Of a stretch of 64,000 nt of DNA, positions 9,367 to 17,940 are shown in pieces. Made by a program: the position numbers and the translations under genes. The notes under the pieces were generated by a model, which made no database searches, had not been told where the DNA came from, and saw only the letters and a program-made list of their open reading frames with translations. The stretch is taken from the NCBI GenBank assembly GCA_942492055.1, contig CALODP010000002.1:124001-188000 (forward strand), in the 5' to 3' direction. How positions within the stretch are numbered: position 1 is the stretch's first letter; each line of letters begins with the position of its first letter. Source of the stretch: CALODP01 sp942492055. GTDB lineage: Bacteria; Bacteroidota; Ignavibacteria; Ignavibacteriales; Melioribacteraceae.

Positions 9367-11118
9367 TCACAAATAAAACTTTTCATTTGAATCTAATACT
9401 ATTTCTTGTTCCGCCTTAAATTTCCAAGTAGGAGCTGGAACTAAAGGGAGTGTTCTATTATTCGGAGCAGTTTTCCATTTACACAGATGATAATATTTTA
9501 TATTCCCAAAAATATTGCCATCTTCTGAGACCTGTCTTAAAGTGATTCCATTCAGAATTTCGTATGAAGCAATTGCGACTTCACTTTCTGCTAGTCCATT
9601 TTTATAAGCTCTGGCTTTGATGTACAATACTCCCGGGTCATTAAAAACCGGCGGATTATTTGGATCATAAAGAGTCCCTTTGGTACTATCGGGATCATCG
9701 GGTAAAATGCCCTTGGTTCTACCGATCTTGTAATAAATCTTGGAGCTATCCGCAGAGGTTATGGTGACTGTCAAGGGTTTGCCATATGTTCCATTTGAAG
9801 GAGAAAATACCGGTTTTGTTACTCTGTTTACATTTGAAAATACAAAATATCCGGTGCTTTCAGTTAAGAGTTCTTTCGTCGCGGACTTTATTTTAATCTT
9901 GTATTCTTTATCTTGCTCGATATTATTAGGAATAGCCAGAGTAAATGTATTATAGCCGGAAGTTACTAATTCCATATATTCCTTTATCGGATCCGGGCTC
10001 CCTTTTTTATACAAACAGATCCATATGGATTGACTCTCATAAGTGCTGGCAAGCTTAACGCTAAAAGCTCCACCTTCAATCGGGATAATTTGATTATCGT
10101 ATGGTTCTTCCGGGAAAAGTAATTCATTAATATTCCATCCCATATCTTTTAGAACTCCTAGGGTAATCGGGCCCGGCGAATGTATAGCTTCCGCTTTGGC
10201 AAAAAATGGAGTCATTAGTGAATTCGCATTATGTTCTGGAAAAGTATCTTCATCCAGATGAGAGACGCTGCTTCCTCCATTCCATATGCTTGGAAGGTAT
10301 AATTTTACGTCTCTATTTTTGTTTGCGCTTCTTGCGTGCTCTCCAACAAAACTTAATCCGCTGACAGAATCAATTAATATTCCACCCAGTTCAAATGAAT
10401 TATTAGGCTTATCAAGTATCCATGTATTATCAATATCACACTTAATGAAGGAGTCAAAAATGACCGGATAACTATTTCCGTTTGAAAATTGCACTCCATA
10501 TTTTCCTATATCGCTATATTCGGGAATATTGAGCGAACTATAAAATCCCAGTCCATGAATAATTTCGTGCATCATCACTGTTACAAAATCATACTTTTCA
10601 GCCGGTGTATTGCCGTCGGTTCCAAGGTACCAGTTTGAGATATTCTTGTTCACATGTATTTCAATATCCTTGTTTGTCCCATTTAAATCGGAGTTCGCAA
10701 TTTTTTCAGCCAAAGGAAGAATGTAACAATAATTTGTATCAGAATTGGCGAAATTACGCACTTCTTTCCCTTCTGGTGTGCAAAATGCCAAAGGAGCTGG
10801 TTTCTCCGGTTCATCTTGAATGTCGTCCCATATTACATGAATTCTTATCTTTTTTGGGGCAACCATAAGATAATTCAGAATATCAGTTGCCTTTTTGAAT
10901 GGAGCTTTGTGTGTTTCCGGAAAATCAGTAGAATAGGAAATCTCGAAATTGTCGGCAGATACTTTATTTAACGCGCTTCTGTTGGTGTAAATATAAGGAG
11001 GGGGAATTTTGGTAAAAGCGTTATAATCTTTTCCTCCGACAGCGTTTTGATTTTGAGCAAACAATTGTCCAATTAGAAGAATACTCAAAATAATAGTAAG
11101 GTATTTCGTTTTTGTCAT
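9367..11118 (-). CDS. Secreted HExxH metalloprotease-like protein, N-terminal part of interrupted gene
   Basis: 583 residues. Signal peptide at 1-21 (ILSILLIGQLFAQ). A zinc-protease-like domain carries VMMHEIIHGLGFYSS near residue 187; the third metzincin His is not at the usual position, so the third ligand is unclear. Around 430-520 is a chitobiase/hexosaminidase C-terminal-like module (KPVFSPSNGTYGKPLTVTI, KARAYKNGLAES). Translation ends at TGA 9369-9367 in the middle of what reads as a linker (EIVLDSNEKFYL), and the same frame continues for almost 800 codons. As it stands the product would be exported to the periplasm without the T9SS signal. It lies 45 bp after a co-directional lipoprotein gene. 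Confidence 0.85.
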   Translation of the reverse strand: MTKTKYLTIILSILLIGQLFAQNQNAVGGKDYNAFTKIPPPYIYTNRSALNKVSADNFEISYSTDFPETHKAPFKKATDILNYLMVAPKKIRIHVIWDDIQDEPEKPAPLAFCTPEGKEVRNFANSDTNYCYILPLAEKIANSDLNGTNKDIEIHVNKNISNWYLGTDGNTPAEKYDFVTVMMHEIIHGLGFYSSLNIPEYSDIGKYGVQFSNGNSYPVIFDSFIKCDIDNTWILDKPNNSFELGGILIDSVSGLSFVGEHARSANKNRDVKLYLPSIWNGGSSVSHLDEDTFPEHNANSLMTPFFAKAEAIHSPGPITLGVLKDMGWNINELLFPEEPYDNQIIPIEGGAFSVKLASTYESQSIWICLYKKGSPDPIKEYMELVTSGYNTFTLAIPNNIEQDKEYKIKIKSATKELLTESTGYFVFSNVNRVTKPVFSPSNGTYGKPLTVTITSADSSKIYYKIGRTKGILPDDPDSTKGTLYDPNNPPVFNDPGVLYIKARAYKNGLAESEVAIASYEILNGITLRQVSEDGNIFGNIKYYHLCKWKTAPNNRTLPLVPAPTWKFKAEQEIVLDSNEKFYL

Positions 11119-11163
11119 AGTAACCTTCCGAACTTGTGATTAGCATATTTATTTGAGAAATAA

Positions 11164-12456
11164 TCATTTTCTCTTTCCGATAGCCAAAACAGCCTGTCGT
11201 CCATATCTTCCTGTAACAGCTACCACATCCCCTTTTACAGTTACGGAATTGTAGACTATATTCGGGTTATATATTTCATGAATCAAACGCCATTCTTTAC
11301 CGTTATAGTGGGAAACACATCCTCTTAAACTGCAAGCAAATAAATCATTTTCGCCATTACCTCTTATTTGTTCTGTATCCATCAAATAACTAATATCTAT
11401 TTTTTCGAATTTTCCCCCGAGATAACGATAAAGTCCCTCTCCGCTGAAATAAAAAGTATATGGATTGTTGCTCCATACAGAGGAGATATACCAGTCCGTA
11501 TCACCTGTATAAAATTTCTCGATCTTCCCGTCAACAAGTTTAAGAACATGGTTCTCCTTTCCGGATAGATAACAAGAAGTCAAATAGATAATATCTTTCC
11601 CGGAATTATCCTTTATACCCCATATGTCATATTGTCGGTTATCCCTCTCTTCCAAATCAATTTCGAAACTTCCCCAGTTTTCCCAGTCATAATGATATAA
11701 ACCGCAATTGTGGGTAGCTATGTAGATATTATCTCTTCCGGTTCCCCATAAGCCGGAGATTACCCCCTTTTTTATTTCCGCAATTCCATAATGACCTCGA
11801 ATTGTTGTTCCGTCAAAATGACCAATCACATAACCATCACTCACCATAGTCTCGTCTTTCCCGAATTCAATAATTGAATTTAGTCGGGGGCATTCATCTT
11901 TTTTATTCTCTATATACATCGGGGCTCTTACCAGTTTTAGATTGGTTCCATCCCAGTGAACAGCATTAAAGCTAATTGAAGGCATATCCTTAGTATATAT
12001 TTCCCCTACAGCCCAAATATCGTTTTCTGATATTATTGCTGCATCGAGTAAATCACTATGATCAATATCCCCCATAGTATAAAGAACCCATTCGAAATCA
12101 TGACTGGTAGGAGCGAGGGTATAGCATGTTTCTTCGTTGCTTTTGGAGGTAATTTGTCCGTCCGCTTCATCAACCGCCAGAAAGGAATAAGAAGTAGTTT
12201 CTGTGAGACCCTTTTCAATTATTACTGTATCCTTAAAAGTTGCCGGCATCCTGTGAGTTTCTTTTCCGTTACGCTCAATAACAACTTCATTTTTCTTACT
12301 AGGTGAATCGTTTGTTATTCGTAATATCACCTCCTCAACCGAAATACTGACAATTTCAATACTAAGATCATCTTTTACCTTCGGCTTTGGGTCGGTTGTA
12401 TCGCATCCATATAAAGTAAATAGCAAAAGAAAAACTAAATAATATCTGATTTTCAA
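11164..12456 (-). CDS. Lipoprotein with Fn3-like and propeller-like repeats
   Basis: 430 residues. The lipobox LYGC gives a lipidated Cys at about 18. A fibronectin-III-like stretch (about 30-110) precedes repeated blocks of the kind IISENDIWAVGEIY and GTGRDNIYIATHNCGLYHYDWENW, typical of beta-propeller surface proteins of this lineage. It is probably anchored in the outer membrane. No catalytic motif is seen. It is co-directional with the protease gene 45 bp downstream and may share a transcript. Confidence 0.8.
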   Translation of the reverse strand: MKIRYYLVFLLLFTLYGCDTTDPKPKVKDDLSIEIVSISVEEVILRITNDSPSKKNEVVIERNGKETHRMPATFKDTVIIEKGLTETTSYSFLAVDEADGQITSKSNEETCYTLAPTSHDFEWVLYTMGDIDHSDLLDAAIISENDIWAVGEIYTKDMPSISFNAVHWDGTNLKLVRAPMYIENKKDECPRLNSIIEFGKDETMVSDGYVIGHFDGTTIRGHYGIAEIKKGVISGLWGTGRDNIYIATHNCGLYHYDWENWGSFEIDLEERDNRQYDIWGIKDNSGKDIIYLTSCYLSGKENHVLKLVDGKIEKFYTGDTDWYISSVWSNNPYTFYFSGEGLYRYLGGKFEKIDISYLMDTEQIRGNGENDLFACSLRGCVSHYNGKEWRLIHEIYNPNIVYNSVTVKGDVVAVTGRYGRQAVLAIGKRK

Positions 12457-12750
12457 ATCAAACTCTAATTTTGTTTAATACTTTTATTAACATATAGATA
12501 TTTATATAAATAAGCAATGTATTTTATACAAAAAATCGAATATAATACAATTGATAAGTTCTTTTAGACAAAGTTTTGCGAAAATGGTCCCCAAAAACAC
12601 CATTATGTGTGTAATATTATACGTCATATAAAAGGAATTACTGGATCTACTTGTAGATGAATAAACGTGCAATTGAGAATATATCCACTTAATCAATCTT
12701 GATGATATTCTCCAATCTCAATTCTAATTAGAAAATTATTCCGAAATAAC
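12457..12750. other. Intergenic region between divergent lipoprotein and marR genes
   Basis: AT-rich with no supported gene. Short minus-strand frames have no ribosome site. It must hold the lipoprotein promoter; I cannot place it with confidence. Confidence 0.5.
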
Positions 12751-12790
12751 TTGATCAATTCTATTTTTATCTATATACTTGCGCACGCAC
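12751..12790 (+). promoter_or_regulatory. Putative marR promoter with operator
   Basis: TTGATC (12751-12756), a 17-bp gap and TATACT (12774-12779) resemble a sigma70-type promoter. The palindromic box TTGCG-CA-CGCAc (12779-12790) abuts the -10, where a bound repressor would block initiation. The same box recurs at 13311-13322, before the next gene. Confidence 0.55.
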
Positions 12791-12835
12791 TTATTGTTAT
12801 TTGTACTAAATATAAATTAGAGATTGGAGAGTAGT

Positions 12836-13285
12836 TTGGTTCGCGGTGAAGAATTGTTTGCTCTACTGAGAAGTATTATTAAGAAAATGAGAAAAATCCT
12901 GGATAAGGAAATATCCTCTTTCGGAATCGGACATGCCGAGATGAGATTGCTAATGATGATCTATTCTTTCGAGGATTGTACTCAGGAAGAACTAACTTCC
13001 AAAATTGAAGTAGACAGGAGCAATGTAGGAAGAGCGTTAAAGAAACTTACTCAACTCGGTTATATCGAAAGGGAAAGAGATTCGAAAGACGGACGGGTAT
13101 ATAAAATAACTCTAACCGAGAAGGGTAGAGAAATAAAAGAACCCCTGACCCGTATTAAGCAAGATATTGAGCGCACAATAGCTCATTACGGAACCGAAGA
13201 GGAAATTGAAATACTCATAAAACTTCTTGCCAAAATCGATAAAGGAGTTACTGAAGAAATCTATTATATGATAAAGGGCTCATGA
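12836..13285 (+). CDS. MarR-family transcriptional regulator
   Basis: 149 residues from TTG 12836, chosen because GGAG at 12826-12829 is correctly spaced; the longer frame from TTG 12824 would overlap that site. It has the MarR winged helix: TQEELTSKIEVDRSNVGRAL (recognition helix) and RERDSKDGRVYKITLTEKG (wing). It probably binds the TTGCG-N2-CGCAA palindrome flanking its own gene and so regulates itself and the downstream activase/methyltransferase/ABC operon. The effector is unknown; a substrate or product of that operon is the natural guess. Confidence 0.92.
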   Translation: MVRGEELFALLRSIIKKMRKILDKEISSFGIGHAEMRLLMMIYSFEDCTQEELTSKIEVDRSNVGRALKKLTQLGYIERERDSKDGRVYKITLTEKGREIKEPLTRIKQDIERTIAHYGTEEEIEILIKLLAKIDKGVTEEIYYMIKGS

Positions 13286-13310
13286 AAGAGCTTTTTATTT
13301 ATCGAAATAC

Positions 13311-13322
13311 TTGCGTGCGCAA
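13311..13322. promoter_or_regulatory. Second MarR operator-like palindrome
   Basis: TTGCGTGCGCAA, a perfect form of TTGCG-N2-CGCAA, lies 29 bp before the activase start. It is the same element as at 12779-12790 with the central dinucleotide inverted. The pairing around marR suggests direct control of both units. Confidence 0.6.
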
Positions 13323-13351
13323 CAAAATTTTATAACAAATCTAAGAGTAAT

Positions 13352-16300
13352 ATGTATAGCGTTGGAATTGATATCGGATATTCATCGATTAAACTGGTTT
13401 TAATCAAGGAGAACCGAAAAGTAGTATATGAAAAATACGAATTGCATAAAGGAGAGATCAACAAAACTCTTTCGAAACTTCTTAAGAAATTATCTGAAGA
13501 AGTTTCATTTGGCGAGATAATGTTCGGTGGAATTACCGGAAGAGGCGCGGGGTTATTGGCCGATCTTTCCGAAGAGGTAACTGTAATAAATTCGATCGCG
13601 GCAATTATAGAAGAAGTTAAATTCCATTCTCCGAAGGCCAAATCGATTATTGAAATCGGCGGGCAAAACGGTATATATATCACCGGTTTCAACAGAGGAG
13701 AGAAATCCTATGTAGATATTGCTACCAATTCCAATTGTTCAGCCGGAACCGGTTCTTTTCTGGAAGAACAACTTTCGCGACTTAATCTTTGTCTTGAAGA
13801 TTTCTCTACACTCGCTAATCAGGCCAATTCAATTCCTCGAATTGCCGGGAGATGTAGTGTCTTTGCCAAAACAGATATTACTCATAAACTCCAAGAAGGA
13901 GTATCGGTAAATGATATTCTTCTGGGACTCGCTTATGCTGTGATAAGAAATTTCAGAAGTACCGTCATGAGAAAACTGAATATCGAAAAGCCGATATTAC
14001 TTGCCGGAGGGATAGCTAAAAATCAAGCTATTATTACAGCTCTTAAGGATGTATTAAAATTAAACGATGACGAATTGCTAACACCCGATCATATCGGAAC
14101 CGGAGGGGCTATCGGAGCTGCGATGATTGCTCTTAAGGAAGAGCACAAAATCAATTTGTCCGATATATTGCAAAAAGTGAAAACCAATAAAAACGGGCTC
14201 TTTCGAAATGAAGATCGCAATCTGCCTCCTTTAAGCCCCTTCGGAGACGATGATAGCAGCAATAAACATAACCTTCTGTTTAAGGAAAATTTTAATTCCG
14301 AAAAATGTTTTATAGGTATCGATGTCGGATCTACAAGCACAAATCTTGTTCTGATTGATGAAAATGGTGAGATAATCGATTTCAAATATATGAGATCATT
14401 CGGCCGCCCGATCGATGTTGTAAAGCAAGGATTGCGGGAAATTAATTCGGAATTCGGAAACAGACTCAATATTGCCGGAATCGGTATCACAGGCTCCGGA
14501 AGGCATATGATTGGGAAAATGATAGGAGCCGATTCTATTAAAGATGAGATTACCTCCCAGGCTAAAGGAGCGTTTGCAATAGATAAGGATGTAGATACCA
14601 TCTTCGAAATTGGGGGACAAGATTCCAAATTTATTCGTGTTGAAAATGGTGCTGTTACCGATTTTCAAATGAATAAAATATGCGCTGCCGGAACCGGTTC
14701 CTTTATAGAAGAACAAGCCAAGAAATTTAATATTCCAATAAGTGAATTTGGCGCTATCGCCTTGAGCGGTGAAAATCCGGTCGGATTGGGAGAACGTTGT
14801 ACTGTATTTATAGAGACAGCTGTAGCCGGAAATCTTACAAATGGAGTTCCGGTAAAAGATATAGCTGCCGGACTATCCTATTCGATTGTACGGAATTATC
14901 TAAACCGAGTGGTCGGACAAAAACCGATCGGGGAAAAAATATTTCTGCAAGGTGGTATAGCCTATAATCAGGGAATTGTAAACGCTTTCCGGGTGGTAAC
15001 AGGAAAGGAAATAATTGTGCCGGAATTTTTCAGTGTTACCGGAGCCTTCGGTGTGGCCTTATTGACAAAGGAGGAAGCCGCAAACAAGGTTTCCTCTTTT
15101 GTTGGGTTTGGTAATCTGGATGATGAATTAGTCTCCGATAAAATTAAAATATCTGTGACTGATAAGAAGAAATTAAGCCCTTTTACGGAGAAAATTCATA
15201 ATACTCTCTTTAATGATTACGACCCTTTTACAGATAGAGAAAAGAAGACAGTAGGAATTCCGAGAGCTCTCTTTTCGTTCGGATTCTTTTCTATGTTTAA
15301 CGCTTTCTTCAAAGCTTTGGGAATGAATGTTTTGTTGTCGGAACCGACAAGTGAGAAAACAATTGCTTTGGGACAAGAATATTCAATGGATGAGGCATGT
15401 TTCCCGATTAAGCTTATTATCGGGCATGTAGCCGAGTTACTAAAGAAGAATGTCGATTATATTTTCTTCCCGAATATCTATTCGATTATTTCCCCGAATC
15501 AGCAAGCTCGTAAAAATTACGGTTGTCCTTATATGCAGCTTGCCTCGAAAATGGTAAAGCAGACAATGGAATTGAATGAAAAAGAAGTAAAGCTACTCTC
15601 TCCGACCATAGCAAATAGTCTTGGTAAGGAATATATGGCTAAGCCCTTCTTTGATATCGGTATGGAACTGGGAAAAAGTAAAAATCAGATTATTGACGCA
15701 ATGAAGACCGGCAAAATGTCAGCTTTGCTTCTTGAGCAAAGAATTTCCGATAGTAAAGCCCATAGTCTAGTTGATATTAATCCTAACAAAAAGACTTTTG
15801 TTATTATTTCAAAAATATACGGAGTTGCCGATCCTATACTAAATATGGGTATTCCCGATAAACTCTCCAAGATGGGATATCAGGTAATTCCATTCTATGA
15901 TCTTTTGGAAGGGGATATTTCAAAAGCTCATCCGAATATGTACTGGCCTTTTGCCGATAGGGAATTAAGCGCCGCGTACTCAGTAAAAGCGAATCCGAAT
16001 TATTACGCGGTTTATCTTACTCATCATGGCTGCGGACCGGACGCGATTGTCTCTCATTATTTCAGAGAGATAATGGGGGATAAACCCTATCTGAATATCG
16101 AGGTTGACGAACATTCTTCCGATGTGGGAATAATCACTCGTCTTGAGGCATTTATTAATAGCCTTGAAAAGCGAAAAGGGGAGCTTAGGGAAATTAATAA
16201 TGATAATTTACTCTTGAAGAGAGCGAAAATAAAGGAATCATTATCCGGGATTCGGGAGGATTCTACACTCTATCTTCCTTATCTCTATCCCTATTCCGAA

Positions 16301-16459
16301 ATTCTGAAAGCTATCTTAAGAAAAAAAGGAATTGCGGCAGAAGTTTTACCGATGACAAATAAGAAATCGGTTAATATCGGAAGAGAGCATACAAGAGCGG
16401 AAGAATGCTATTCCCTTACTGCTCTCATAGGAGATACCTTTAATCGATTGAAAAGATAA
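13352..16459 (+). CDS. BadF/HgdC-type acyl-CoA dehydratase activase-like ATPase (large, two-domain)
   Basis: 1,035 residues. Two ASKHA ATPase domains of the BadF/BadG/BcrA/BcrD family lie at about 4-255 (VGIDIGYSSIKLVLI) and 322-575 (IGIDVGSTSTNLVLI). Each has the Cys-bearing signature (NCSAGTGSFLEEQ, ICAAGTGSFIEEQ) and a downstream Cys (GRCSVF, GERCTVF), the set that holds a [4Fe-4S] cluster in HgdC. A DUF2229-like region with conserved Cys follows (EACFPIKL, NYGCPYMQL, HHGCGPDAI). Known relatives use ATP to fire very low-potential electrons into 2-hydroxyacyl-CoA dehydratases or double-cubane reductases. Relatives commonly continue into an HgdB-like part in the same chain; here that part is in the -1 frame. 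It is the first gene after the second MarR box. Confidence 0.9.
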   Translation: MYSVGIDIGYSSIKLVLIKENRKVVYEKYELHKGEINKTLSKLLKKLSEEVSFGEIMFGGITGRGAGLLADLSEEVTVINSIAAIIEEVKFHSPKAKSIIEIGGQNGIYITGFNRGEKSYVDIATNSNCSAGTGSFLEEQLSRLNLCLEDFSTLANQANSIPRIAGRCSVFAKTDITHKLQEGVSVNDILLGLAYAVIRNFRSTVMRKLNIEKPILLAGGIAKNQAIITALKDVLKLNDDELLTPDHIGTGGAIGAAMIALKEEHKINLSDILQKVKTNKNGLFRNEDRNLPPLSPFGDDDSSNKHNLLFKENFNSEKCFIGIDVGSTSTNLVLIDENGEIIDFKYMRSFGRPIDVVKQGLREINSEFGNRLNIAGIGITGSGRHMIGKMIGADSIKDEITSQAKGAFAIDKDVDTIFEIGGQDSKFIRVENGAVTDFQMNKICAAGTGSFIEEQAKKFNIPISEFGAIALSGENPVGLGERCTVFIETAVAGNLTNGVPVKDIAAGLSYSIVRNYLNRVVGQKPIGEKIFLQGGIAYNQGIVNAFRVVTGKEIIVPEFFSVTGAFGVALLTKEEAANKVSSFVGFGNLDDELVSDKIKISVTDKKKLSPFTEKIHNTLFNDYDPFTDREKKTVGIPRALFSFGFFSMFNAFFKALGMNVLLSEPTSEKTIALGQEYSMDEACFPIKLIIGHVAELLKKNVDYIFFPNIYSIISPNQQARKNYGCPYMQLASKMVKQTMELNEKEVKLLSPTIANSLGKEYMAKPFFDIGMELGKSKNQIIDAMKTGKMSALLLEQRISDSKAHSLVDINPNKKTFVIISKIYGVADPILNMGIPDKLSKMGYQVIPFYDLLEGDISKAHPNMYWPFADRELSAAYSVKANPNYYAVYLTHHGCGPDAIVSHYFREIMGDKPYLNIEVDEHSSDVGIITRLEAFINSLEKRKGELREINNDNLLLKRAKIKESLSGIREDSTLYLPYLYPYSEILKAILRKKGIAAEVLPMTNKKSVNIGREHTRAEECYSLTALIGDTFNRLKR

Positions 16460-17340
16460 GCTTCCTCATTCCGCAAACCGAAGGGACAGAGATCGAAGGG
16501 CAATACGGCAGATTATTACGCACTCTTACCGATAACGCCGGATACGAAAATGTAGAGATTATCTCTCCGTTTTTAGAAGATATCATTCTAGCAAATGATA
16601 ATGATCTTGAGCTTTTCTTCTTAGGTATTCTTGCCGGAGATATTATTCTACTTGCCGATAAAAAGGAAAGGAATGAGTATCTGAAGGAAATCTTGAAATC
16701 GATAGACTGCGGGGAAATCTCCCTTGAATTTCTAAGTGATCTGGCCGGCAAAATATCTGATGGGTTAAAAAATAGCACCGGATTAACCATTTTTGCTATC
16801 GGAGAACCGAATGTTCTCTATAATGATTTTTTGAATGATAATACTTACGCTAATCTCGAAGAAGAGGGGCACAGAATAATATATGCTCCTTTCAGCGAAG
16901 CTTTATGGCTTCTCTGGGATGATTACACCAATCAAAACAATACCGAATCGGATATACTTCTCCGAAGAAAAGTTAATAAGCTCCGCATTCTGCTAAAGTA
17001 TATCTCGCAATCTCTTTCCGGAGTTAATCCTTTCGAAAGTGAACCTGAAAAAATAGCGGAAATAGCCGATCAGGCAATCGGATATTATGCCGGTGGGTTT
17101 GGTAGATATCGTTGCGCGAAAATATTATGTGATCTCAATGTTGACGGTATTATTACATCATGCTCAACACATGAAAACACCGCGATATCCATAAATATTC
17201 TCCATAAAGGATTGAAAACGGATAACTCAAAACCGGTTTTGAATCTCACATTCGACGGAAATCAAAACGGAAATGATAAACTGAAAACCGAAACATTTAT
17301 TTACTATCTGAACAATGAGGTTACATATGGAAACCGATAA
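16447..17340 (+). CDS. HgdB-like (2-hydroxyacyl-CoA dehydratase D-type) segment, frame-separated from the activase
   Basis: The first ATG in frame is at 16693, but the frame is open and family-like further upstream (ISFLIPQTEGTEIEGQYGRL), right up to the activase stop at 16457-16459. No ATG, GTG or TTG is available there; only ATT 16447 or ATA 16456 could initiate. One extra A in the run before 16455 would join both frames as NRLKKISFLIPQ, matching the continuous order of large activases. So this is either a rare-start gene, a -1 slippage product, a frameshift mutation or a sequence error. Late Cys residues (GRYRCAKIL, ITSCSTHEN) could ligate an iron-sulfur cluster. Confidence 0.75.
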   Translation: MEKISFLIPQTEGTEIEGQYGRLLRTLTDNAGYENVEIISPFLEDIILANDNDLELFFLGILAGDIILLADKKERNEYLKEILKSIDCGEISLEFLSDLAGKISDGLKNSTGLTIFAIGEPNVLYNDFLNDNTYANLEEEGHRIIYAPFSEALWLLWDDYTNQNNTESDILLRRKVNKLRILLKYISQSLSGVNPFESEPEKIAEIADQAIGYYAGGFGRYRCAKILCDLNVDGIITSCSTHENTAISINILHKGLKTDNSKPVLNLTFDGNQNGNDKLKTETFIYYLNNEVTYGNR

Positions 17341-17938
17341 TAAAACATGTCATAAATTCCCGAAGCATCGGCACGGGGGTAAGAAAGGACCGAGTAGTTT
17401 CTGGATGCACGACCCCGATAAACTATTCAATGAGCTTAATTTGCAAAAAGGAGAGACCTTCTGTGATCTTGGTTGCGGAATAGGAGATTATGCTCTCGAA
17501 GCCTCTAAATATATAGGGGAGGAAGGAAATGTTTTCGCGATAGATATTAACGGTAACGCGATTGATTTCTTAAATGAAACAATAGCTTCACAAAATATCA
17601 AAAATATACATACTGCTGTCGCGGATGTTACATATCTGCTCCCTCTTAATGACTCTTCCATAGACAGATGCTTTATAGCTACGGCTTTGCACGCAATGGA
17701 TTTGAATATAGCCGGTCGCTCCCTCTTTTCGGCAATACGAAGAGTATTAAAGCCGAATGGCAGACTCGAGATAATCGAATGCCATAAGAAGAGAACTAAC
17801 TTCGGGCCTCCCGAAAGTTGCAGAGTCTCTCCCGAAGAACTGGAAGAAATTATTACTCCCTACGGCTTTTCGAAAGAAAAAGTTGTTGATCTGGGACATA
17901 ACTACCTGATTCGATTTTGTGTTAATAACGAGGATTAA
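17327..17938 (+). CDS. Class I SAM-dependent methyltransferase
   Basis: 203 residues. The start at ATG 17327 is set by GAGG six bases upstream; it overlaps the previous gene by 14 bp. The Rossmann methyltransferase core is clear: motif I FCDLGCGIGDYALEA, the acidic ribose-binding loop VFAIDINGNAI, and the post-motif region RRVLKPNGRLEIIECHKK, closest to UbiE/ArsM-like enzymes. The N-terminus is His/Lys rich (CHKFPKHRHGGKKGP), which could bind metal. It uses S-adenosylmethionine; the acceptor is unknown. It is tightly coupled to the activase upstream and the ABC pair 2 bp downstream. Confidence 0.9.
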   Translation: METDNKTCHKFPKHRHGGKKGPSSFWMHDPDKLFNELNLQKGETFCDLGCGIGDYALEASKYIGEEGNVFAIDINGNAIDFLNETIASQNIKNIHTAVADVTYLLPLNDSSIDRCFIATALHAMDLNIAGRSLFSAIRRVLKPNGRLEIIECHKKRTNFGPPESCRVSPEELEEIITPYGFSKEKVVDLGHNYLIRFCVNNED

Positions 17939-17940
17939 TT

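Noticed and set aside
9367..9369. TGA read as an amino acid (recoding) in the T9SS gene
   Set aside because: TGA ends other intact genes here (marR at 13283-13285, DUF58 at 55098-55100), and no selenocysteine-type element was seen.
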